Shown piece after piece: positions 35,401-47,400 of a stretch of 64,000 nucleotides of DNA. The translations under genes were made by a program, and so were the position numbers. Under the pieces are notes generated by a model. That model made no database searches. It saw only the letters and a list, made by a program, of their open reading frames with translations, and was not told the DNA's origin. Source of the stretch: Reticulitermes speratus (lineage: Eukaryota > Arthropoda > Insecta > Blattodea > Rhinotermitidae); the NCBI GenBank assembly GCA_021186555.1, contig JAJKFL010000010.1, positions 23,244,679-23,308,678 of the forward strand, given 5' to 3'. Within the stretch, counting starts at the first letter, position 1. The number at the start of each line of letters is the position of its first letter.

Positions 35401-38400
35401 AGGAAGACGATCAGGAGGTAACTTACTTACCGACTAGCAGGAAGGCGATCAGGAGGTAACTTACGTACCGACTAGCAGGAAGGCGATCAGGAGGTAACTT
35501 ACGTACCGACTAGCAGGAAGACGATCAGGAGGTAACTTAGGTACCGACTAGCAGGAAGACGATCAGGAGGTAACTTACCGACTAACAGGAAGACGATCAG
35601 GAGGTAACTTACGTACCGACTAGCAGGAAGGCGATCAGGAGGTAACTTACTTACCGACTAGCAGGAAGACGATCAGGAGGTAACTTACGTACCGACTAGC
35701 AGGAAGACGATCAGGAGGTAACTTAGGTACCGACTAGCAGGAAGACGATCAGGAGGTAACTTACGTACCGACTAGTAGGAAGACGATCAGGAGGTAACTT
35801 ACGTACCGACTAACAGGAAGACGATCAGGAGGTAACTTAGGTACCGACTAGCAGGAAGACGATCAGGAGGTAACTTACGTACCGACTAGCAGGAAGACGA
35901 TCAGGAGGTAACTTACGTACCGACTAGCAGGAAGACGATCAGGAGGTAACTTACTTACCGACTAGCAGGAAGGCGATCAGGAGGTAACTTACGTACCGAC
36001 TAGCAGGAAGGCGATCAGGAGGTAACTTACGTACCGACTAGCAGGAAGACGATCAGGAGGTAACTTAGGTACCGACTAGCAGGAAGACGATCAGGAGGTA
36101 ACTTAGGTACCGACTAACAGGAAGACGATCAGGAGGTAACTTACGTACCGACTAGCAGGAAGGCGATCAGGAGGTAACTTACTTACCGACTAGCAGGAAG
36201 ACGATCAGGAGGTAACTTACGTACCGACTAGCAGGAAGACGATCAGGAGGTAACTTAGGTACCGACTAGCAGGAAGACGATCAGGAGGTAACTTACGTAC
36301 CGACTAGTAGGAAGACGATCAGGAGGTAACTTACGTACCGACTAGTAGGAAGACGATCAGGAGGTAACTTAGGTACCGACTAGCAGGAAGACGATCAGGA
36401 GGTAACTTAGGTACCGACTAGCAGGAAGACGATCAGGAGGTAACTTAGGTACCGACTAGCAGGAAGGCGATCAGGAGGTAACTTACGTACCGACTAGCAG
36501 GAAGGCGATCAGGAGGTAACTTACCTACCGACTAGCAGGAAGACGATCAGGAGGTAACTTAGGTACCGACTAGCAGGAAGACGATCAGGAGGTAACTTAC
36601 GTACCGACTAGCAGGAAGACGATCAGGAGGTAACTTACGTACCGACTAGCAGGAAGACGATCAGCCAGTTGCTTGCAGACAAGTTAGCGTTTTTCAGAAC
36701 AACTCTTTGTTTCTTCCAAACGGCAGAAAATGCAAGACTGTTAGATGCAGGTAATGCGGGCAGTTGTGGCTTGTGTTAGATGCAGGTAATGCAGGCAGTT
36801 GTGGCTTGTGTTAGATGCAGGTAATGCAGGCAGTTGTGGCTTGTGTTAGATGCAGGTAATGCAGGCAGTTGTGGCTTGTGTTAGATGCAGGTAATGCGGG
36901 CAGTTGTGGCTTGTGTTAGATGCAGGTAATGCGGGCAGTTGTGGCTTGTGTTAGATGCAGGTAATGCGGGCAGTTGTGGCTTGTGCTGAACACAACGGGT
37001 AAGAGGTTGCTGCAAGAATCGACTATATCCATTGCAGTAAGATGCTGTTTTGCGTGAAATTAACTGTGTGTTATTTCTCACATCCTGCAAGGGCATTATT
37101 GTCCAAAGATTTGTACCTTCTAAGTGGGCCGCGATAGCTCAGTCGGTATGGCGACTCGCTACGACCTGGACGGTCCGGGGATCGAATCCCGATGAGGGCG
37201 AGATTTTCAGCACCCGTCCAGACCGGCCCTGAGGCCCACCCAGCCTCATGTACAATGGGTACCGGGTCATTCCCGGGGGTAAAGTGGCCGGGGGGTGGCG
37301 TTGACCACCCAACCCATCTAGCTCCGAGGTTAAAGAAAGAGTAGAGCTATACCTCTACTCCCCCTCTGGGCCTTCGTGGCCTGTTATAGGTTGAACTTTA
37401 CCATTATACCCTCTAAGATGTAACGCTATGTCTTTGGGTAAATAGTTCCCCGATGTTTCGATGGATTTTAATGACTTCTTTTTCAGGGTCAAGCAGTGCA
37501 CTACAGTCCTTCAAAACAACGGGAACTGTGTAACTATCGACACAGTGTCACTTCGAAATATGTAACTATCGACACAGTGTCACGTCGAACTATGTAACTA
37601 TCGACACAGTGTCACGTCGAACTATGTAACTATCGACACAGTGTCACGTCGAACTATGTAACTATCGACACAATGTCACGTCGAACTATGTAACTATCGA
37701 CACAGTGTCACGTCGAACTATGTAACTATCGACACAGTGTCACGTCGAAGGGAACTTGAATCGTCCAAAACACAGCCGTAAGAGAACGTCGAATCCCGCA
37801 GTTATTTTCCATTTACCTTTAGACCAGATATTCTTATTGTGACTGATGTTCCTCGTGGATTTGCATACTTCCTATCACGAAATTTCCGGGCTGGGACCTA
37901 ATATCTGTCCACTTCCGCTTCCTTCCACATCCCTTCCAATTCATTATTCACTGCTCATCCTACCGTTCGACTGTCATGTCTTTAAGTAAACCATACATAC
38001 ATAAATAACAGACTGGTCTGGTGTAAAATTGCAGATATTGTCAGCACTGATCGGTGTGATTTACTACGGCCAAGAGTTGAACCAGGACGGTGTGATGAAT
38101 ATCAACGGAGCTCTCTTCATCTTCCTCACCAACATGACCTTCCAGAATGTGTTCTCAGTGATCAATGTAAGCATTAAGGCGTTTCTTATCGGCGGAGGTT
38201 ACTTTAAGCAGTAAAAAGCTAAAGCAATCCCATTACAGGCCTGGACAGGCCCTTAGGGTTCCAGGAGGTTGAGGCTCACAGATTTATAGACAGTCGGCAC
38301 ATGAAGGTGGTAAGGTTGTCAGCCGTAAGCACCGGCTGCCTTTATCCCCCAGGAAATACTCCTGGTACTCATTTCTGTTAGAGGCTAAGTCGATCCCAGG

Positions 38401-41400
38401 GCCATAGTGCGGCCGGAAGGATTATGTCAATGAAAAATTCCAATGACACCATCGGGAATCGAACCCGCGACCTTCCGGCTTGTAGCGCAGTGGGAGGTTA
38501 CTTTGGCCTTCTGAATTGTTAGGATTTTCCAATTTTTTCTTTAATTTATGAGCATTTTATCGCCCAAATTTTCGTGTGGCGAGATGTTCAACAGATTTCA
38601 GTAGTTTTATGTTATTTTATAGTATTGTACTGTATATTGTGGGGCACGCGGTGGCGCAGTTGGTTGCACTGCTGTACAAGGCGGAAGGTCGCGGGTTCGA
38701 TTCCCGATGGTGTCATTGGAATTTTTCATTGACATAATCCTTCCGGCCGCACTATGGTCAAACTTAGCCTCTAACACAAATGATTAACAGAGGTATCTCC
38801 TGGGAGTTAGGGCTGACAAACTTACCACTTTCATCTCCTGGAACTCTCAGGGCCTGTCTAGGCCTGTACAAGGATTGTTTACCTGCCTGGCCTGCATCTA
38901 AAAATAGGAATTCAAAGCAAGCATTATGCTTCTCTCCAAATTTTTATGTGCAGGCCTGATGATGTCTCAATTTGTGACCCGAGATATATAGCCAATAACA
39001 GCAGACTGTACCAGTTAAAACCCGAGACATATAGCCAATAACAGCAGAGTGTACCAGTTAAAACCCGAGACATATAGCCAATAACAGCAGACTGTACCAG
39101 TTAAAACCCGAGACATATAGCCAATAACAGCAGACTGTACCAGTTAAAACCCGAGACATATAGCCAATAACAGCAGAGTGTACCAGTTAAAACCCGAGAC
39201 ATATAGCCAATAACAGCAGACTGTACCAGTTAAAACCCGAGACATATAGCCAATAACAGCAGACTGTACCAGTTAAAACCCGAGACATATAGCCAATAAC
39301 AGCAGACTGTACCAGTTAAAACCCGAGACATATAGCCAATAACAGCAGACTGTACCAGTTAAAACCCGAGACATATAGCCAATAACAGCAGACTGTACCA
39401 GTTAAAACCCGAGACATATAGCCAATAACAGCAGACTGTACCAGTTAAAACCCGAGACATATAGCCAATAAGAGCAGAAATGTACCAGTTAAAGTTTTAT
39501 TAGCTCAGACAATTCGTAGTCAGGGCAGAGTGCTTGGTTACCTCTATAAAGTTAGAACCCGACGTCACTGTCCAGGTGTTCTGCACCGAGAAGCCCGTGT
39601 TCCTGAGGGAACACTTTAACGGCATGTACCGTGTCGACGTCTACTTCCTGTGCAAGACCCTGGCCGAAGTGCCTGTGTTCGCCGCCATGCCTCTCATCTT
39701 CACCTGCGTCACCTACTACCTGGTGGGCCTCAACCCCAATGTCTGGCGTTTCCTCGTCACAAACATTGTCGTCGTGCTGGTGGCAAACGTCGCTGTTTCT
39801 TTCGGTAAGTTAGCAACGTAACTAGAGTCGTAGCTTAGCGTAGTTCAGCTGTGTTGTGACAGCAAAGATACAGACGTTTCGGAGACACCTTCTGCTTTCT
39901 TATTATATCTGGAAGATAAACATAAGGTTTTAATATTCCTACATTTTAATGAGGGGTGCACGCAGTGGCGCAATTGGTTGAGGCACTGGACTACAAGCCG
40001 GAAGGTCGCGGGTTCGATTTCTGATGGACTTAATCCTTCCGGCCGAAGTATGGCCCTGGCGTCGACTCAGCCTCTAACAGAAATGAGTATCAGGAATATC
40101 TCCTGGGGGGTAAAGGCGGCCGGTTCGTAGGGCTGACAACCTTAACACCTTCATGTGCCGATTGTATAGAAATCTGGGAGCCTTAACCTCCTGGAGCCCT
40201 AAGGGTCTGTAATGGGATTGCTTTACCAATCTGAGCTGCAGTTTTGATGTCAAGCTTTTGCTGCATTAATGAGGAGGCCTACGCCCCCAAGGGGCCTAGG
40301 CCTCCTCATTTTCTTCGAGGCTTCACGATCACACACTTTAGACACACTACACTCGGTAGGACTCCTCTGGACGAGTGATCAGCTCGTCGCAGAGACCTCT
40401 ACCTGACAACACAACACTCACAACAGACAGACATCCATGCCCCCGGAGGGATTCGAACCCGCAATCCCAGTAAGCGAGCGGCCGCAGACCCACGCCTTAG
40501 ACCGCGCGGCCACTGGGATCGGCCGTCCAAGGACAGTAAACATAATATTCATTGCTGTAAGAACCTCAAGTATTATGTATCCAGCAGTGCAGTGATACAG
40601 GCAGTCTACAGACCGGTCTGTAGACTGCCTGTATCACTGGCAGTCTACAGACCGGTCTTACGGCGCAACCAGCCGCCTGTCTAATGCATACCGATGGCTC
40701 GATATCTGCCGGGCTTTGAAGTCAACATATCATTTCAATCCAGTGCAGAAACTAAGAATATGTGGAGCTACACATCCATTGTCGCATGCTTTTTTAAGTG
40801 CAGAGTTACTTCTTCGCCGATCCCAGTGGCCGCGCGGTCTAAGGCGTTGGTCTACGGCCGCTCGTTTACTGGGATTGTGGGTTCGAATTCTTCCTAGGGC
40901 ATGGATGTCTGTCTGTTGTGAGTGTTGTGTGTTGTCAGGTAGTCTCTGCGACGGGCTGATCACTCGTCCAGAGGAGTCCTACCGAGTGTGGTGTGTCTGT
41001 GTGTGATCGTGAAGCCTCGAAAAATGAGGCGGCCTAGTTACTTCTTCGCGATCTTAATTAAACACCGACGCAACTTTGCTCTTGAGTCCAGGGAGGGAGC
41101 CGGGATAGCTCAGTCAGCATAGTGTTTAGACTAGGGACTGGACGATACGGGTTTACAATCCCAGCTAAGGTAAAATATATTTTTCTTTTCCGAAACGTCC
41201 ATAGGAGCTCTGGGGCCCACCCAGCCTTTTATTCAGTCAGTACTGAGAGCTCTTTCTGATGTAGAAAAACGGCCGAGGTTAAGGATTAGTGGCGCCATAC
41301 CTCCACCCCCTTCCCCCATGTATATTTGTGGCCTGGATAAGGTTACGTTTACCATTACATTGATTCCAGGAAACTTCGAATTGCGAGTGGCGGAGATGGA

Positions 41401-44400
41401 TAAGTGTGGAGTATGGAGTGGCTTTGTAGTGAACACTGGCAAGGGTAGACCGACGTTTAGGACCCGTGCTGCTTTACTCTGCTCCACACGTGTGATATAA
41501 CATTATGGTGTTCTCACAGCGACGTTGCTGAAGAATCACACGTTATAGGATATGATGATGTGTGCAGTGGACAGCGGTTACCGACGTTTCGAATGAACAT
41601 ATCACCTTAATATTAAAGGGTAATTAGTCCATCTTTCGAAACGTCGGGAACCGCAGCGATGCTTCCCAAAAATTCGGCTCCACAGAATTTTATGTGTTAA
41701 CGCTGAGCGAACCTGCTCGTTATGTTATGCTGTGGGAAGGTGATAAGTTGTGAAGCAAGGGTAACTTTATACAGCAATTGCAGATAACACGGGTAATATT
41801 ACACATGTGTTCGTTAGTATGAGGTAACTTACACCGTATTGTTGAAACCACGTCAGATCACTGTTCATTAGTACAGCGACATAAAGATGATGACCGGACA
41901 ATAGAAAGTCACTGCCTTCCTTGGAATGTGGGTTTGGATGAGTTAAGAACATTGCTGTTCAGATATTTTTCAAAGCCGTATCATCTGCACTTAACCCTCT
42001 AAAGCCCAGTGGTTACTATATGTACCACCATGTTTAACATTCACAAATTCCACGTACTGCCCACACAGTGCATTTATGTGTTTTGTGTGGATCTCAGAAC
42101 AAACAGCGATTATTTCACTGTACAGCATTAACTGACTGGTTTGTATAACTGAGACGGAGTGTGTTTACTGCGCGGTACGGACTGTATTTATGTGTTTTGT
42201 GTGGATCTCAGAACAAACAGCGATTATTTCACTGTACAACATTAACTGACTGGTTTGTATAACTGAGACGGAGTGTGTTTACTGCGCGGTACGGACTGTA
42301 TTTATGTGTTTTGTGTGGATCTCAGAACAAACAGCGATTATTTCACTGTACAACATTAACTGACTGGTTTGTATAACTGAGACGGAGTGTGTTTACTGCG
42401 CGGTACGGACTGTATTTATGTGTTTTGTGTGGATCTCAGAACAAACAGCGATTATTTCACTGTACAGCATTAACTGACTGGTTTGTATAACTGAGACGGA
42501 GTGTGTTTACTGCGCGGTACGGACTGTATTTATGTGTTTTGTGTGGATCTCAGAACAAACAGCGATTATTTCACTGTACAACATTAACTGACTGGTTTGT
42601 ATAACTGAGACGGAGTGTGTTTACTGCGCGGTACGGACTGTATTTATGTGTTTTGTGTGGATCTCAGAACAAACAGCGATTATTTCACTGTACAGCATTA
42701 ACTGACTGGTTTGTATAACTGAGACGGAGTGTGTTTACTGCGCGGTACGGACTGTATTTATGTGTTTTGTGTGGATCTCAGAACAAACAGCGATTATTTC
42801 ACTGTACAAGCATTAACTGACTGGTTTGTATAACAGACGGAGTGTGTTTACTGCGCGGTACGGACTGTATTTATGTGTTTTGTGTGGATCTCAGAACAAA
42901 CAGCGATTATTTCACTGTACAACATTAACTGACTGGTTTGTATAACTGAGACGGAGTGTGTTTACTGCGCGGTACGGACTGTATTTATGTGTTTTGTGTG
43001 GATCTCAGAACAAACAGCGATTATTTCACTGTACAACATTAACTGACTGGTTTGTATAACTGAGACGGAGTGTGTTTACTGCGCGGTACGGACTGTATTT
43101 ATGTGTTTTGTGTGGATCTCAGAACAAACAGCGATTATTTCACTGTACAGCATTAACTGACTGGTTTGTATAACTGAGACGGAGTGTGTTTACTGCGCGG
43201 TACGGACTGTATTTATGTGTTTTGTGTGGATCTCAGAACAAACAGCGATTATTTCACTGTACAACATTAACTGACTGGTTTGTATAACTGAGACAGAGTG
43301 TGTTTACTGCGCGGTACGAGCTGAATATTTATATGTACACACTAAAGCCCAGTGGTTACTATATGTACCACCATGTTTAACATTCACAAATTCCACGTTC
43401 TGCCCACACAGTGCATTTATGTGTTTTGTGTGGATCTCAGAACAAACAGCGATTATTTCACTGTACAACATTAACTGACTGGTTTGTATAACTGAGACGG
43501 AGTGTGTTTACTGCGCGGTACGGACTGTATTTATGTGTTTTGTGTGGATCTCAGAACAAACAGCGATTATTTCACTGTACAACATTAACTGATTGGTTTG
43601 TATAACTGAGACGGGTGTGTTTACTGCGCGGTACGGACTGTATTTATGTGTTTTGTGTGGATCTCAGAACAAACAGCGATTATTTCACTGTACAACATTA
43701 ACTGATTGGTTTGTATAACTGAGACGGGGTGTGTTTACTGCGCGGTACGGACTGTATTTATGTGTTTTGTGTGGATCTCAGAACAAACAGCGATTATTTC
43801 ACTGTACAACATTAACTGATTGGTTTGTATAACTGAGACGGGGTGTGTTTACTGCGCGGTACGGACTGTATTTATGTGTTTTGTGTGGATCTCAGAACAA
43901 ACAGCGATTATTTCACTGTACAACATTAACTGACTGGTTTGTATAACTGAGACAGAGTGTGTTTACTGCGCGGTACGAGCTGAATATTTATATGTACACA
44001 CCTAAAGCCCAGTGGTTACTATATGTACCACCATGTTTAACATTCACAAATTCCACGTTCTGCCCACACAATGTATTTATGTGTTTTGTGTGGATCTCAA
44101 AACAAACGGCGATTATTTCACTATACAGCATTAACTGATTGGTTTGTATAACTGAGACGGAGTGTGTTTACTGCGCGGTACGAGCTGAATATTTATATGT
44201 ACACACCTAAAGCCCAGTGGTTACTATATGTACCACCATGTTTAACATTCACAAATTCCACGTTCTGCCCACACAATGTATTTATGTGTTTTGTGTGGAT
44301 CTCAAAACAAACGGCGATTATTTCACTATACAGCATTAACTGATTGGTTTGTATAACTGAGACGGGGTGTGTTTACTGCGCGGTACGAGCTGAATATTTA

Positions 44401-47400
44401 TATGTACACACCTAAAGCCCAGTGGTTACTATATGTACCACCATGTTTAACATTCACAAATTCTACGTTCTGCCCACACAGTGTATTTATGTGTTTTGTG
44501 TGGATCTCAGAACAAACAGCGATTATTTCACTGTACAACATTAACTGACTGGTTTGTATAACTGAGACGGAGTGTGTTTACTGCGCGGTTCGGACTGTAT
44601 TTATGTGTTTTGTGTGGATCTCAGAACAAACAGCGATTATTTCACTGTACAGCATTAACTGACTGGTTTGTATAAACTGAGACGGAGTGTGTTTACTGCG
44701 CGGTACGGACTGTATTTATGTGTTTTGTGTGGATCTCAGAACAAACAGCGATTATTTCACTGTACAACATTAACTGACTGGTTTGTATAACTGAGACGGA
44801 GTGTGTTTACTGCGCGGTACGAGGTGAATCTTCATGTGTAATTCATGTTAATCTTAGCCACGTCCCGTGTACCTCAGATCATGCAGTGTCGAAACTACAT
44901 ACACGGCACGTCATATGTGCATTGTGTCAGCACGTTCTCCTCACTCTGACGTCACTCGGTGTTCTTTGCAGGTTACCTCATCTCATGTGTAAGCTCCAGC
45001 ATCTCCGTGGCACTGGCAATCGGTCCACCGCTGATCATCCCTTTCTTACTTTTCGGCGGTTTCTTTCTCAACAACAGGTAAGCGCTGCCACTGTCAGCTT
45101 CTTATTATCCTTCCGTATTAATTGTACCTTGACAGCTGGCGCTGGGCTCCTTGCACGTGTCAAAATATTCCACGTGTTTTGCCACCGTTGACGGCTCTGG
45201 AGCTCATCCATTGACCAGCACAGGCACCATCTGAGATTGCTGAGACCTCAGAACTCGTGGATTTTATATCCACGACATCAATATGCCTCCAGAAATAAGT
45301 TTAAAGCAGAGTGTATCGTCTGGGATGTGACACCGTGTCGTTGGGCGTTACTGTCCGATGTTTCGAAGTATCCTGATGCCTTCTTCTTAAGGATCAGGCA
45401 GTACCAGAAGAATTCTGCGTCTTCGTCTCGGACGTCTACAACATCCTCACCTCTATCAGAGGTTCGTGCGGGTTACCTCGCTACTTGCAACTGGTGCGCC
45501 TTACGTTGGACGCTTGCGCAAAATAGAAAAGTCGCCTTCTTCACGAGGATTGTCATTTAGTCGCCTTCAGCCAGCAATGTATGCAGTAGATGGGTACACT
45601 CACAACTACACTCACAACTACACTCACAACTTCACTCACAACTACACTCACAACTACACTCAACTACACCCTCCTTGGCTCGTAGCCACGGTGGAACAAC
45701 TTCCGTAACTTACAGTCGAACTCGGTTATAACGTGATGAAAGGGACTGAATATTTGTTGTCGTTATAAACGAGTGTCGTTATAACCGAGGAGTATAATGT
45801 TATGGTTAACAGTGAGGAATTAATTGGTATCACTGAAAATATCACGGTATAGGCGAGGTGTCCTATAAACCGATGTTGTTATAACCGGGTTCCACTGCAT
45901 TCTAATCACCTTTATGGATTTATGGGTAGTGGAATTGAACATCATATATATGTTTTTTAATACATAGCCGGCGACTTTTGAAATCATGTACAGCCTACTC
46001 TTATTATAGATCTTTGATTTATACGACTTGCGGGATGTGTTTGTATGTCATTACACTGGTAACAATCACAACACGAATAGTGCACCAGGACTGATATATC
46101 GATTTTGTTTACAATGAGATTTTTGTGATGTATTCCACACATATTTTGTTACTGCTAGTATTTTCAAAAATCGATATACGTGGTACCTGGGTTGTAGGTT
46201 TAAAATGTGTAATGTTTGGCACCTGCCACTGTTAGAGTTGCGCGACTGTCCGATTGTGGCGTTTTATGACGAAACATGTGTGAGATAAATAGTATTTGGT
46301 TGTAGTTAATTGGTTTGTATCGATATGCAGGATGTTTTAGTTGGTACACGCTCAAAGATGGAACATTTTAAAAATATTAATTCGTAGAGCTACTTTTAAA
46401 AATTGCATCTCAAACATCTCATTAACTTTTGAGTTAAACTGTGTGTAATTTTTAGTTTTGTAATTTGTACGTGATGTAATTTAGTATTTCACACGTGATG
46501 TTGCAATTTAGTATTTCACACGTGATGTTAAAGTTTAGTATTTCACACGTGATGATGCAATTTAATATTTCACACGTGATGATGCAATTTAATATTTCAC
46601 ACGTGATGATGCAATTTAGTATTCACACGTGATGTTACAGTTTAGTAGTTCACACGTGATGATGCAATTTAGTATTTCGCACGTGATGTTGCAGTTTAAT
46701 ATTTCACACGTGATGATGCAATTTAGTATTTCACACGTGATGTTGAACTTTAGTATTTCGCACGTGATGTTGCAATTTAGTATTTCACACGTGATGTTGC
46801 ACTTTAGTATTTCACACGTGATGTTGAAATTTAGTATTTCACACGTAATGTTGAAATTTAGTATTTCACACGTGATGTTGCACTTTAGTATTTCACACGT
46901 GATGTTGAAATTTAGTATTTCACACGTGATGTTGAAATTTAGTATTTCACACGTGATGTTGCACTTTAGTATTTCACACGTGATGTTGCACTTTAGTATT
47001 TCACACGTGATGTTAAACTTTAGTATTTCGCACGTGATGTTGCAATTTAGTATTTCACACGTGATGTTGCACTTTAGTATTTCACACGTGATGTTGAAAT
47101 TTAGTATTTCGCACGTGATGTTGCAATTTAGTATTTCACACGTGATGATGCAATTTAGTATTTCACACGTGATGTTGCACTTTAGTATTTCACACGTGAT
47201 GTTGAAATTTAGTATTTCACACTTGATGTTGAAATTTAGTATTTCACACGTGATGTTGCACTTTAGTATTTCACACGTGATGTTGCACTTTAGTATTTCA
47301 CACGTGATGTTGAACTTTAGTATTTCGCACGTGATGTTGCAATTTAGTATTTCACACGTGATGTTGAAATTTAGTATTTCACACGTGATGTTGAAATTTA

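Noticed and set aside
35078..36665. CRISPR array
   Set aside because: Contiguous tandem repeats without unique spacers, in a eukaryotic intron.
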